Below, piece after piece: positions 27,195 to 36,934 of a DNA stretch of 64,000 nt (positions are counted from its first letter, which is position 1; every line of letters begins with the position of its first letter). The notes under the pieces were generated by a model that was given only the letters and a program-made list of their open reading frames with translations, made no database searches and was not told where the DNA came from. The stretch spans positions 1 through 64,000 of the forward strand of contig NZ_CADIJW010000006.1 of assembly GCF_902859745.1 (NCBI RefSeq). Direction: 5' to 3'. The position numbers were made by a program, and so were the translations under genes. The stretch is from Achromobacter dolens. GTDB taxonomy: Bacteria > Pseudomonadota > Gammaproteobacteria > Burkholderiales > Burkholderiaceae_B.

Positions 27195-28832
27195 TCAGGC
27201 TTGGGCCGGGCGGATGCGATAGCCCCCGTTGGCCAGCTTTTCCAGCGGGCTGGCCGCGGCCAGCAATTTGCGGGTGTAAGGGTGTTGCGGCGTGTCGAAC
27301 AAGGCGTCGCGGGCGGCGATTTCGACAATTTCGCCCTGGCTCATCACCGCCACGCGATGCGCGATGCGTTCGACCGCGGCCAGATCGTGCGAGATGAACA
27401 GGCAGGCAAAGCCGTATTGCTTCTGCAGACGCTCGAACAGATCCAGAATCTGCTTCTGGATGGTCATGTCCAATGCCGATATCGGCTCATCGGCAATGAC
27501 CATCTTCGGCCGGCGTACCAGGGCGCGGCCGATCGCCACACGCTGACGCTGGCCGCCAGACAGTTGATGTGGGAAGCGGTCCCGGAACGACGGATTCAGG
27601 CCGACGTCGTTCAGCGTTTCCGCCACGCGCGCGCGACGCTGCGCGTCGTTCAAGTCATCGCAATGCCGCAGGGGTTCGGCCAGGATCTGCCCGATCCGCA
27701 TGCGCGGGTCCAGCGAGGAATACGGATCCTGAAAGATCATCTGGCATTGCAGGCGGGCGCGGCGGTTGACGGACTTGAGCAGGTCCACGCCTTCGAACCT
27801 GATGCTCCCGGCGCGGGGTTTGACCAATCCGGCCACCGCGCGCCCCAGCGTCGTCTTGCCGGAACCGCTGCCTCCGACAAGCGCCAGCGTTTCACCTGGC
27901 GCGATGCTCAGGTCCACGCCGCGCACCACGCGATAGGCGGCGCCGCGCTGCCAGAAGCTGCGCGGACCGGGGTACTCGACGCATACGTCCTTGACCTCGA
28001 CCAGCGGTGCGCCGGCATGGGGCAAGGGCGGCAGGACACCGCGGCGGGGCAGTGCCTCCAGCAACTGACGGGTGTATTCGGCTTGCGGGTTCAGCAGGAT
28101 CGAGGCCGTGGGCCCCTGTTCGACCGCCTGCCCATTTCGCATGACCACAACCTTGTGGGCATAGCGCGCCACCAGCGAAAGGTCATGGCTGATGAACAGC
28201 ACGGCCGTGCCTTGTTCACGCGTGAGCTCCAGCATCAGTTCGATGACATCCAGCTGGGCCAGGCAGTCAAGCGCCGTGGTGGGCTCATCCGCGATCAGCA
28301 ACGCCGGACGCAGCAGCATGACGGACGCCAGCATGATGCGCTGGCGCATGCCGCCCGAGAACTCATGCGGATAAGCGGTCAGGCAGCGTACCGGGTCCTT
28401 GATACCGATGCGCTCCAGCATGGTGAGACAACGCTGGCGGATCTCGGCCGCGCCGAGCCGCGTATGCAGCTTGAGCGCTTCGCTCATTTGACGGCCGATG
28501 GTCAGTGCCGGGTTGAGCGACACCATGGGTTCCTGGAAAACCATGCCGATCTCGGCCCCGCGAACCCGGCGCAAGGCGCGGGCATTGCGCGTGTCCAGCG
28601 TCCGGCCCTTGAAGCCGATGCTGCCGTCCGCCACCTGCATGGGGGCGGGCAACAGGCCGATGACGGCGCGGGCAGCCATGGTTTTGCCGCTGCCCGACTC
28701 TCCCACCAGCGCCAGGATTTCGCCTGGCGCCAGCTCGAAACTGACATCGTTCACGGCCAGCGGGCCATCCACGCCGGCACGAATCTTCAGGTGCTTCACA
28801 GACAACAGGGATGCGTTCTCGGTCATGTTCAT
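27195..28832 (-). CDS. Oligopeptide-type ABC transporter ATP-binding protein with two fused ATPase domains
   Basis: 545 aa. Two complete nucleotide-binding domains in tandem: Walker A GESGSGKT with signature [12 protein letters not shown], then Walker A GGSGSGKT with signature [15 protein letters not shown]; Walker B motifs [12 protein letters not shown] and [12 protein letters not shown] follow each. This is a DppD-DppF fusion as in GsiA/YejF. It overlaps the permease gene by 4 nt (ATGA). Together with two permeases and a binding protein it forms a complete importer. Confidence 0.94.
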   Translation of the reverse strand: MNMTENASLLSVKHLKIRAGVDGPLAVNDVSFELAPGEILALVGESGSGKTMAARAVIGLLPAPMQVADGSIGFKGRTLDTRNARALRRVRGAEIGMVFQEPMVSLNPALTIGRQMSEALKLHTRLGAAEIRQRCLTMLERIGIKDPVRCLTAYPHEFSGGMRQRIMLASVMLLRPALLIADEPTTALDCLAQLDVIELMLELTREQGTAVLFISHDLSLVARYAHKVVVMRNGQAVEQGPTASILLNPQAEYTRQLLEALPRRGVLPPLPHAGAPLVEVKDVCVEYPGPRSFWQRGAAYRVVRGVDLSIAPGETLALVGGSGSGKTTLGRAVAGLVKPRAGSIRFEGVDLLKSVNRRARLQCQMIFQDPYSSLDPRMRIGQILAEPLRHCDDLNDAQRRARVAETLNDVGLNPSFRDRFPHQLSGGQRQRVAIGRALVRRPKMVIADEPISALDMTIQKQILDLFERLQKQYGFACLFISHDLAAVERIAHRVAVMSQGEIVEIAARDALFDTPQHPYTRKLLAAASPLEKLANGGYRIRPAQA

Positions 28833-29686
28833 TTCCTCATGCGCGGATCGAGGCGATCACGCAGGGCATCGCCAAACAGGTTGATACCCAGCAGGGCCAT
28901 GCTGATCAGCACACCGGGAAACACGCCCAGCCATGCGGCCGACGCAATGTAGGGACGGCTGGCCGCCAGCATGCTGCCCCAGGTGGCCGCGGGCGGCGGT
29001 ACGCCCAGTCCGAGAAAGCTCAGTGCGCTTTCGGACAGCAAGGCCCAGCCGAACATGCTGGTGGCCAGCACGCACACGGGCGCGAGGCAGTTGGGAACGA
29101 TGTGGCGGAACATCGTATATAGCTCGGAATTGCCAATGACCCGGGACGCCTCGATGAATTCGCGCTCACGCAGCGACAGCACGCTGCCGCGAACCACCCG
29201 CACCACCGACGGCGTGTAGGCCATGCCCAACGCCAGGACGATGCTGTACTGGCTGGCGCCCAGCACCGCCATAATGCCCAGGGCCAGCAAAATGCCGGGA
29301 AAGGCCAGCAGGGCGTCGTTGAACATCATCAGGATGCGGTCGGTCCAGCCGCGCAGGTAGCCGGCCAGCATACCGATCAGGGTGCCGCATCCCAACGCCA
29401 CCGCCACGGACAGGAGGCTGATCCACAGGCTGGTCGATGCGCCGATGATCAGCCGGCTCAGGACGTCGCGGCCGAACTCGTCCGTGCCCAGCCAGTGCCG
29501 CGCGCCAGGCGCCTGCAGCCGAAGGCTCAGATCGAGCTTGAGCGGGTCGTACGGCGTCCACACCAGGCCCAGCAGCGCCAGCGCGACCAATCCCAGCAGA
29601 AGGCCGCCGCCAATCAAGGCATTGAGCGCGGGCAGGCCGCGGCGCCGCACGGGGGCGGCCGGCAAGGAGATGACGTCGCCATTCAT
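28829..29686 (-). CDS. ABC transporter permease, DppC-like
   Basis: 285 aa. About six membrane segments, with LGTDEFGRDVLSRLIIGAST near the N-terminus and the EAA-loop region REREFIEASRVIGNSELYTM typical of DppC/OppC. The gene overlaps both neighbours by 4 nt (ATGA), so the transporter is translationally coupled throughout. Confidence 0.93.
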   Translation of the reverse strand: MNGDVISLPAAPVRRRGLPALNALIGGGLLLGLVALALLGLVWTPYDPLKLDLSLRLQAPGARHWLGTDEFGRDVLSRLIIGASTSLWISLLSVAVALGCGTLIGMLAGYLRGWTDRILMMFNDALLAFPGILLALGIMAVLGASQYSIVLALGMAYTPSVVRVVRGSVLSLREREFIEASRVIGNSELYTMFRHIVPNCLAPVCVLATSMFGWALLSESALSFLGLGVPPPAATWGSMLAASRPYIASAAWLGVFPGVLISMALLGINLFGDALRDRLDPRMRK

Positions 29687-30624
29687 AGTTTCACCCTGGG
29701 ATCAAAGACCGGATACAGCAGGTCAACGATCAAATTCACCACGACATAGATGCTGGTGATCAACAAAAGACACCCCTGCAGGACCGGATAGTCACGGGCA
29801 AAGATTGAATCCACCATGAGCCGGCCGATGCCGGGCAAGGTGAAGACGGTTTCCAACACCGCAATGCCGCCCAGCAGATTGCCCAGGATCAGGCCCACGA
29901 GCGTCCAGGTCGGCGCAAAGGCGTTGCGCAAGGCATGGCCCCACAGCACCGCCGATTCCGACAGGCCCTTGGCGCGGGCGTGGGCGATGTATTCCAGCCG
30001 CAAGACCTCGATCGTGCTGGCGCGGGCCATGCGGGCGATGGAGCCGAACTCCACGAGCGTCAGCGTCACCACCGGCAGGACCAGATAGCTCAGGCCGCGC
30101 AACGGATCCGCGCTGACGCTGACGTAGCCGACGATGGGCAGCCACCCCAGCGTCATGCCGAAGCAGTACAGCAGCAGCAAGCCCAGCCAGAAGGCGGGAA
30201 TTGACAGCAGCAGGGTGGCGCCGGCGACCAGGCCCAGATCCATCAGGCTGTTCTGCTTCCAGGCGGCGTAAAGGCCCACGGGAACGGCCAGCAGCACTGC
30301 CAGTCCCACCGAGATCAGCACGATGACGGCGCTGACGCTGAAGCGCTCGACCAGGAGGCCCAGCACCGGCTGGCTGCTACTGATCGACAAGCCGAAGTCG
30401 CCGCCCAACACCGCCCGTATCCAGATCAGGTACTGGGTCACGAATGAGTGATCCAGTCCCAGGGCCTTGCGCATGTCGGCAAGGCTTTGCGCGTCCGCCA
30501 TATCCCCCAGCATCAGCAGGGCGGGGTCGCCCGGGATGAAGCGGATCAGGCCGAAAACCATGATCGAGATCAGCAGCAGGGTGGGCAGCGCCATGCCCAG
30601 GCGCTGAATGAAGAATCGCAACAT
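29683..30624 (-). CDS. ABC transporter permease, DppB-like
   Basis: 313 aa. Begins MLRFFIQRLGMALPTLLLIS, the usual DppB N-terminus, with FIPGDPALLML and the EAA-like ARAKGLSESAVLWGHALRNA region. ATG 30624 is chosen over a start 90 nt upstream because it gives the family N-terminus and lies just after the binding-protein stop at 30632. Confidence 0.93.
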   Translation of the reverse strand: MLRFFIQRLGMALPTLLLISIMVFGLIRFIPGDPALLMLGDMADAQSLADMRKALGLDHSFVTQYLIWIRAVLGGDFGLSISSSQPVLGLLVERFSVSAVIVLISVGLAVLLAVPVGLYAAWKQNSLMDLGLVAGATLLLSIPAFWLGLLLLYCFGMTLGWLPIVGYVSVSADPLRGLSYLVLPVVTLTLVEFGSIARMARASTIEVLRLEYIAHARAKGLSESAVLWGHALRNAFAPTWTLVGLILGNLLGGIAVLETVFTLPGIGRLMVDSIFARDYPVLQGCLLLITSIYVVVNLIVDLLYPVFDPRVKL

Positions 30625-30631
30625 GACGGGC

Positions 30632-32209
30632 CTATTTCGTGGTCGCCGCCAAAGACACGCCCCACAGGCGCGGCTTGGAAATCGGCCAGGTTCGATAGCC
30701 CTGGACGCCATCACGGAAGGCGCCGATGGCGGTCCCGTTGTAGACGATGACCATGGGCACGTCCTTGATCAGCATGTCGTGCAACCGATCGAATAGCGCC
30801 TGGCGCCTGGCCGGATCGGCTTCGCGCATGGCCTGGCGCAGGATGTCGATGGCTTCACCGTTGTCCCAGACCTTGCGGGCCTCCCTGGACTTGTCACCCA
30901 GTATCTGCTCGAAACTCAAGGCCGGGTCGAAGCGGGGAGAATACGAGAACGCCATCATCTGATAGTTGCCGCTCTGGTAGCGTTCAAGCTGCGTGCCCCA
31001 CTCCAGCGTCTCCATCTGGATGTTGATGCCCACGGCCGCCAGCATGGCCTGACTCAGAATGCCCATATCGAACATCTGCGGGTAGCGCTTGTTCACAATC
31101 ATCTTGATCGGCTGACCGCGATAGCCGGCCGCGCTCAGCAAGGCGCGGGCCTCGGCCAGATCGGTGCGGTAGCCCTTGGCCGTCGCCGCGTCATAGTAGG
31201 TGCTGCTGCTGGGCACGGCCGAATTGTTGACCTTGGACAGTCCGCTGGACAGCGTGGCCACCATCTGGCCGTAGTCCAGCGACAGCGCAATGGCGCGGCG
31301 GATACGCACATCCTTGAGCAAAGGGTCGCGGGTCTGGAACAGCAGGCCGTTGATGGACATTGCCGGGCTGACCTGGACGGTCAACCCCTTGACCTGCTTC
31401 AAGTCAGCCGCGTCGGTCGCCGTCACGTCGGGCAGCAGATCGACGCCGCGCGCCATCAGCGCGGCCTTGGCCGTCGCATTGTCGGGGATCACGACAAAGC
31501 GCACCTGGTCCACCAGCGCGGCCTTGTTGCCGGTATACCCGTCAGGCTTTGCCTCGGCACGCGGCGCATAGTCAGCAAAGCGTTGCAGCTCCACATATTG
31601 CCCGCGTTGCCATTGCCCCAGCTTGAACGGCCCGGTTCCCACCGGCGAGCGCCACGCGCCTTCCGGCGTCAGCGAATCCGGATGCAGAATGCCCGTGCCC
31701 CCGCAATCGGTTCTGGCCATCGTCGCCAGAAACAAGGCGTTGGGCTGTTCCAGGGTGAACACCACGGTCATCGGGTCCGGGCTGCTGATGTCCTGCACCT
31801 TGAGCAAGCCGCGGCCATCGAAGTCGCCCAGGCAGCGCCATTGTGTCTTGGGATCGAGGTAGCGGCGCCAGGTCCACAAGACTTCGGCGGCCGTCAACGG
31901 CGCCCCGTTATGAAACCGCACGCCATCGCGCAGTTTGAAGCGGTAGCTGCGTCCATCATCAGAAACCGTGATCGAGTCTGCCAGCAACGGCCCCACGGTC
32001 GCGTCTTCGCGGTAGGCCACCAGGCCTTCCACCATATGCATGACGACGGCGTCGGTGTTCTCGTCCCGGTTGACGCCGGGGTCGGTGCTGCGGATATCAC
32101 CGCTGATGCCGACCTGAATCCGTGATGGCTCGGCGGCGAGACTTCCGGCCGTTGCCAGCGTCAACGCCAGCGCGGCGTACCCCAGGGCGGCCTTTACACT
32201 GTTGCGCAT
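30632..32209 (-). CDS. ABC transporter substrate-binding protein, family 5 (peptide/nickel/opine type)
   Basis: 525 aa with a signal peptide (ALALTLATAGSLAAEPSR, cleavage after LAA). SYRFKLRDGVRFHNGAPLTA is the family-5 signature, and the C-terminal half shows the expected LLSAAGYRGQPIKMIV stretch. ATG 32209 has AAGGAGGA upstream. It delivers an unknown oligopeptide-sized or amino-compound ligand to the permeases encoded next. Confidence 0.93.
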   Translation of the reverse strand: MRNSVKAALGYAALALTLATAGSLAAEPSRIQVGISGDIRSTDPGVNRDENTDAVVMHMVEGLVAYREDATVGPLLADSITVSDDGRSYRFKLRDGVRFHNGAPLTAAEVLWTWRRYLDPKTQWRCLGDFDGRGLLKVQDISSPDPMTVVFTLEQPNALFLATMARTDCGGTGILHPDSLTPEGAWRSPVGTGPFKLGQWQRGQYVELQRFADYAPRAEAKPDGYTGNKAALVDQVRFVVIPDNATAKAALMARGVDLLPDVTATDAADLKQVKGLTVQVSPAMSINGLLFQTRDPLLKDVRIRRAIALSLDYGQMVATLSSGLSKVNNSAVPSSSTYYDAATAKGYRTDLAEARALLSAAGYRGQPIKMIVNKRYPQMFDMGILSQAMLAAVGINIQMETLEWGTQLERYQSGNYQMMAFSYSPRFDPALSFEQILGDKSREARKVWDNGEAIDILRQAMREADPARRQALFDRLHDMLIKDVPMVIVYNGTAIGAFRDGVQGYRTWPISKPRLWGVSLAATTK

Positions 32210-32269
32210 GAAGTAATCCTCCTTCAATGGGTGGGCGGCGCGGCCAGGACATGGCCGTGCCGCTTGTGC

Positions 32270-33151
32270 TTATTGCTGCGCCTGGCGAGTCCGCCGTTCG
32301 CGCAACACCGCCGCGAAGAATTTCTGCGCGGCCGGCATGACTTTGATGCCCATGTGGGGCACGTTGGGAATCTGATCCAGCGTGGCGCTCACGCCCGCCG
32401 CTTCGAAGCTGGCGCGCAGGCGTTCCAGCCGCTCGGGCCGGGTGCGGCCGGCGTCGTTGGCGCCTTCCATGTAGTGCTTGCCGCCGGGGCGATGGGTGAT
32501 TTCCCAGGTTTCGAGATCCGCCGCGCCGACCACCATGTGGATGGGGACCTGACGCAGCGCATCAAGGTTCAGCGCCTTGCCAAACCGCGTCTCCATGTCG
32601 GCGACGCCCACCCACCACTTGCGCGCGGTGTCCAGCAGCGTGACCGAACCCGGCGCGCCGATCGACGCGGCCCAGAGCCTGTCGGGGTGCAGGTAGCAGA
32701 AGCGATTGGTGAACTGGCCGCCGCCCGAATAGCCAAAGAGGGCAAAGGTGTCGAAGTCGCGGCCGTACTTCTTGCCGACCTCGGCGACCATATCCAGCAG
32801 GATCTGGTCATAGCGGATATCCCCTTCAAGAATCTGCTTGTAGCCGTCGCCGTTGCCATCGCCCAGCACGCCCACCGGAAACAGCGGCGCCAGGATGACG
32901 CAGTCGTTCCAGCGGCCAAACTCGGCAAAGCTGTTCCGGTAGGTTTCCATCGCGCGGTTGGACCCGTGCACGACCACCACGAGATCCACGGGACGCGTTG
33001 CGTCTTCGATGGATTCCGGTACGTAAAGACAATAGGCGAAGCGTTTGTCGCCCGCATGGGCATAGACCGTTGTCGGCCCTTGGTCGTATAGACGCCGCGC
33101 GTTTTGCCGCGCCAGCAGGTCGGCCTGGGAATCCGGGGTAGCAGTGCTCAT
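32270..33151 (-). CDS. Alpha/beta hydrolase, poly(3-hydroxybutyrate) depolymerase-like
   Basis: 293 aa, no signal peptide. Nucleophile elbow FALFGYSGGGQFTNR with Ser142; the oxyanion segment VVVHGSNRAMETYRNSF lies near 60-75, and a late His (VPHMGIKV) could complete the triad. It is the first gene of the ABC-transporter/aminotransferase operon and divergent from LysR 33267, so it probably hydrolyses an ester or amide in the imported compound. The precise substrate is unknown. Confidence 0.78.
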   Translation of the reverse strand: MSTATPDSQADLLARQNARRLYDQGPTTVYAHAGDKRFAYCLYVPESIEDATRPVDLVVVVHGSNRAMETYRNSFAEFGRWNDCVILAPLFPVGVLGDGNGDGYKQILEGDIRYDQILLDMVAEVGKKYGRDFDTFALFGYSGGGQFTNRFCYLHPDRLWAASIGAPGSVTLLDTARKWWVGVADMETRFGKALNLDALRQVPIHMVVGAADLETWEITHRPGGKHYMEGANDAGRTRPERLERLRASFEAAGVSATLDQIPNVPHMGIKVMPAAQKFFAAVLRERRTRQAQQ

Positions 33152-33266
33152 GGTCTACACCATTCAATGAGAAGACCCGCAGTATCCGCCAGTGCCTATA
33201 CAAAGAAAATCTAATTTAGTTTTAATTGGAGTAAAGTGAATCTTTACCTAAAAATCGCCTCGCGCC

Positions 33267-34157
33267 ATGAGCAGCATCCGGTTTCTCAGAACATTCATTG
33301 CCGTCGCGGAGGAGGGCAGCTTTGCCGCCGCGGCCGACCGGGTCGCGTTGACCAGCGCCGCCGTCGGCCAGCAAATGCGCGCGCTTGAAGACGAAATGCG
33401 CCGTACGTTGTTCGAGCGCAATCACAGACAGACGAGTTTGAGTCGCGACGGGACGCTGCTGCTTCCGCGCGCCAGGCGCCTGGTGGCTGATTACGAAGCA
33501 ATGCTTGAAGACCCGGATCGGGATTTGCGCATGGAAGGCGAAATCACCGTGGGCGGCATCATTTCGGCCATGGGGCTGCTGGCCAATTGCCTGGTGCAGC
33601 TAAAGGCCATCCATCCCAAAGTGTCGGTCACGCTGACCAGCGCGCGTTCTGATGAGCTGGCGCCGCTGCTGCTGGCCGGCGAGCTGGACGCGGCGGTCGT
33701 GGTGAAGTCGCCCCGGCAGGAATTCAAAGGGCTGAGCTGCTCGCGGCTCTATGACGAACCGCTGATCCTGCTGGCCAGCGCGCAGGCCCATGCAAAAACG
33801 CCGGACATCACCGAGCTGCTGGCCACTCAGCCCTACATCCGCTATGACCGCAATACCGCCACCGGTTCCAAAGCCGATCGGGTGCTGCACCGATTGCGAG
33901 TCAAACCGCAGGAAATCCTGGAGCTGAACTCGATTCTTGGCATTGCGGCGCTGGTGCGCCAGCAAGTGGGCGTCAGCTTGGTGCCGTTGTTGCAAAACGT
34001 CCATTGGAACAAAGACCCGGCATTGAAAGTGCTGCCGTTGCCGGGGCCACAGGAGTTTCGCAGCATCAGCATCGTGGAACAGGGGCGCAAACGCCATCTG
34101 ACTGGCGAAATCAACAGGTTGTTGCGCATGGCTTTCGACCTGCGCGGCTCGCCCTAG
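33267..34157 (+). CDS. LysR-family transcriptional regulator
   Basis: 296 aa. Winged helix: IRFLRTFIAVAEEGSFAAAA followed by RVALTSAAVGQQMRALEDEM. Effector domain begins GEITVGGIISAMGLL. The 115-bp region before it (33152-33266) is strikingly AT-rich and divergent to the hydrolase/ABC operon, the likely target. Confidence 0.9.
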   Translation: MSSIRFLRTFIAVAEEGSFAAAADRVALTSAAVGQQMRALEDEMRRTLFERNHRQTSLSRDGTLLLPRARRLVADYEAMLEDPDRDLRMEGEITVGGIISAMGLLANCLVQLKAIHPKVSVTLTSARSDELAPLLLAGELDAAVVVKSPRQEFKGLSCSRLYDEPLILLASAQAHAKTPDITELLATQPYIRYDRNTATGSKADRVLHRLRVKPQEILELNSILGIAALVRQQVGVSLVPLLQNVHWNKDPALKVLPLPGPQEFRSISIVEQGRKRHLTGEINRLLRMAFDLRGSP

Positions 34158-34243
34158 ATCGCGTCTCTGGCCCAGGCAGCAAGCAGGCGTTACCCCACGG
34201 GCGGCCGTTGCCGGGGCGCTTGAGAGGCGGACGTCCAACGTAC

Positions 34244-35089
34244 TCAGGGCGCCGCGTCTTCGGTCCACCCTGCCAGTCTGGAAATGGCGCGGGACTTTTC
34301 GAGCAGCAACTGCGCCGTATCGGACGCCAAGTCGTCATCAATCGCGCCCACCGGCCCCATCAGCGTGATGCCGGCCGTCATGGAGCCTAGCATGTCGAAT
34401 ACAGGCGCCGACAAGGACGTGAAATGCGGGAGCAGCGCATGTCGGCAGCGGCTGATGTGATGTTTTCTCACTTCTTCGCGAATCGCCTCGACCTCCTGGG
34501 GCGTATAGCGATGCGCGGCCTGTGCGTCATAGCGGTCTGCCGGCGCCTCCATTTCAATGTCGAGGAGTTCGCGCGTACTCGCCGCCGGCAGGTGCGCCAG
34601 AAAGTTGCGCCCCAGGGCGGATGACAACAGAGGCAGCACGCTGCCCACGCGCAGTTCCAGCAACGGACGGCTGCGGGCGCCTTCGACGCGATAAACGATA
34701 GTTGGGCCTTTGTTGCCCCACACGCCCAGAAATACCGTGTGGCCGGTGATCGTGGCGACTTCCTCCATGATCGGGCGCGCACTGCTGAACACATCGAATT
34801 GCTCCAGGGCTGCCAGCCCCAGTCGCAGGGCATACGGCCCCAGGCCGTAGTGGCCTGTGTCGGCGTGCTGCTGGACGACGCCCACCTTCTGGAAGCTCAC
34901 CAGGTAGTAATGGACGTTGGGCACGGTCAGGTCACAGGCGTCGGCGATGTCCTTCAGGGGCGTGGGGCGGCCAGCCTTGCGGATGACGTCAAGGATACGA
35001 AAGCCCACTTCTATCGATTGAATACCTCGGCGACCCGGGGCCGTCGCCTGTTCCGAATCGTTTTTCGCCGTAATGGCGGACTTGGCCAT
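34244..35089 (-). CDS. IclR-family transcriptional regulator
   Basis: 281 aa. N-terminal winged helix (SIEVGFRILDVIRKAGRPTP, then LKDIADACDLTVPNVHYYL) and the IclR effector domain with GLGPYALRLGLAAL and IVYRVEGARSRP. It is divergent from the MHS transporter/nitrilase operon at 35262, the expected target. An 8-bp-arm palindrome lies in the shared promoter region. Confidence 0.9.
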   Translation of the reverse strand: MAKSAITAKNDSEQATAPGRRGIQSIEVGFRILDVIRKAGRPTPLKDIADACDLTVPNVHYYLVSFQKVGVVQQHADTGHYGLGPYALRLGLAALEQFDVFSSARPIMEEVATITGHTVFLGVWGNKGPTIVYRVEGARSRPLLELRVGSVLPLLSSALGRNFLAHLPAASTRELLDIEMEAPADRYDAQAAHRYTPQEVEAIREEVRKHHISRCRHALLPHFTSLSAPVFDMLGSMTAGITLMGPVGAIDDDLASDTAQLLLEKSRAISRLAGWTEDAAP

Positions 35090-35205
35090 GCACCCCCCTC
35101 CTCAAATTCTGTGGCGAGAAGTGTAACAGTGACCCAGGCGCGTTCCGCGAGGGGCCCTTGTGGCTGCCAGGGGTTTCCCCTAGTTCTGAAAAGCGGTTCA
35201 TGAGT

Positions 35206-35237
35206 TTGATAATAGTTAAGCGATACAGCATTATCAA
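35206..35237. promoter_or_regulatory. Candidate IclR operator
   Basis: TTGATAAT (35206-35213) and ATTATCAA (35230-35237) are perfect inverted arms separated by 16 nt, between the IclR gene and the transporter gene and 25 nt before the latter's start. IclR-type regulators bind AT-rich palindromes, so this is the best local operator candidate; binding is inferred. Confidence 0.5.
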
Positions 35238-35261
35238 TTTATAACTTCGGGGAATACACGC

Positions 35262-36914
35262 ATGGAAGCGCACGTCGCGATGCAAGGGACCGGCACGGGT
35301 TCGATGCTCAGCAGAAGGGAAGAACGCCAGGTGGTTGTGGCGTCGACACTGGGCACGCTGTTCGAGTGGTATGACTTCTTCATCTACGGGACCCTGGCTG
35401 TCTTCATGAGCCAAGTGCTGTTTCCGCAGGACAATCCCACTGTCGCGTTGCTGGCGGCGTTGGGTGCGCTGGCGGTGGGGTTCATCATCAGGCCACTGGG
35501 CGCGGTCATGTTCGGCTATCTGGGCGATAAGTTGGGCCGCAAGTACACCTTTTTGATCACGGTGGTGATGATGGGCGGCGCGACGGTGCTGATCGGTTGT
35601 CTGCCCAGCTATCAATCGGCGGGACACTTGTCGTGGATCCTGCTGCTGACTTTGCGTGTGGTACAGGGCCTGGCCGTGGGCGGCGAGTACGGGGGAGCCG
35701 TGATCTATGTGGCGGAACACTGCGAGCCGAAGCGTCGCGGGCTGCTGACCGGATGGATCCAGATCACGTCCTCGGCGGGACTGATCTTGTCCCTGGTCGT
35801 GATTCTCTGCACTCAGGCCTCCATGAGCGTGGAGGAGTTTCGTCAATGGGGCTGGCGCTTGCCGTTCATTCTGTCGATCGTGATGTTGGCCGTCTCGATC
35901 TACGTGCGGGCCAAGTTGCACGAGTCGCCTGTGTTCACCCGCATGAAGCAGCAGAACCGTTTGTCCCGAAATCCGGTCAAGGAGACCTTCGGCCAATGGC
36001 CCAGCCTGAAACTGGTGCTGCTGGCGCTAGTGGGCGTGACCGCGGGGCAGGGGGCGACGTATTTCACCGGCCAGTTTTACGTCATGATCTTCATGCAGCA
36101 GGCCGTGCAATTGGATCAGACCAGCGTCTATACACTGATCCTGATCGGTTTCATCATTGGTGCGCCGACTTTCGTGCTGTTCGGTTGGTTGTCCGACCGC
36201 ATAGGCCGCAAGTGGATCATGATGGCCGGACTGTTCATTGCGGCGATCGGCTATCACTCGATGTTCGACGCGCTGCTCAAGGCTGGCAACCCCGCTTTGG
36301 CGCAAGCCATGCAGAGCACGCCGGTGCGCATACACGCCGACGCCAGCGGCGGGGCCTGCGACTTCGGGCTGCAAGCCGCCATGATCGGCAGCCACGCAGA
36401 CCATAAGAAGGTTTGCGTGCAAGCCAAGAAATTCCTGGTTGGCAAGGGCATCAGTTTTGAGTACGCCGCGCCCTTGCCTGGCCAGTCCATTGCCATGAGC
36501 GTGGGGGCCACCACGGTCAACGGCTTTGACCGCGCCGCTTATGCCCGCGCGCTGACCTCTGCCGGCTATCCCGACCGTGCGGATCCCGCACGCGTCGATC
36601 GCGCCACCATCATCTTGATCCTGGTGTTGATGACCGCCGTTGTAGCGATGGTCTACGGTCCGGTCGCATCCTACCTGGTTGAGCTGTTCCCGGCCCGCAT
36701 CCGCTATACCGCGCTGTCCTTCCCGTATCACATTGGCGCCGGCATATTCGGCGGCATCGTGCCCTTCACTGCCACTTACCTGGCCCAGGCCAGCGGCGAC
36801 ATCTTTGGCGGCCTGATGTATCCCGTCATCGTGACCGCGGTGGTCGGTATCGTCGGCACGCTGTTCCTGCCAAACACCCGCGCTCGTGCCATTGACGAAG
36901 ACCCCGCGCACTGA
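35262..36914 (+). CDS. MHS-family MFS transporter (metabolite:proton symporter)
   Basis: 550 aa. Twelve-helix MFS with the MHS-type N-terminus TLGTLFEWYDFFIYGTLAVF and loop motif GYLGDKLGRKYTFL; the second-half loop motif GWLSDRIGRKWIM is also present. Usual members have about 430-450 aa. The extra length is a soluble insertion of roughly 100 residues (about 345-445, includes DASGGACDFGLQAA and VCVQAKKFLVGKG) between the C-half helices. It is the first gene of an operon with nitrilase and a flavin-reductase-like gene, so uptake of a nitrile or its acid product is likely. Confidence 0.88.
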   Translation: MEAHVAMQGTGTGSMLSRREERQVVVASTLGTLFEWYDFFIYGTLAVFMSQVLFPQDNPTVALLAALGALAVGFIIRPLGAVMFGYLGDKLGRKYTFLITVVMMGGATVLIGCLPSYQSAGHLSWILLLTLRVVQGLAVGGEYGGAVIYVAEHCEPKRRGLLTGWIQITSSAGLILSLVVILCTQASMSVEEFRQWGWRLPFILSIVMLAVSIYVRAKLHESPVFTRMKQQNRLSRNPVKETFGQWPSLKLVLLALVGVTAGQGATYFTGQFYVMIFMQQAVQLDQTSVYTLILIGFIIGAPTFVLFGWLSDRIGRKWIMMAGLFIAAIGYHSMFDALLKAGNPALAQAMQSTPVRIHADASGGACDFGLQAAMIGSHADHKKVCVQAKKFLVGKGISFEYAAPLPGQSIAMSVGATTVNGFDRAAYARALTSAGYPDRADPARVDRATIILILVLMTAVVAMVYGPVASYLVELFPARIRYTALSFPYHIGAGIFGGIVPFTATYLAQASGDIFGGLMYPVIVTAVVGIVGTLFLPNTRARAIDEDPAH

Positions 36915-36934
36915 ACCGATAAAAAAGGAAAAAC

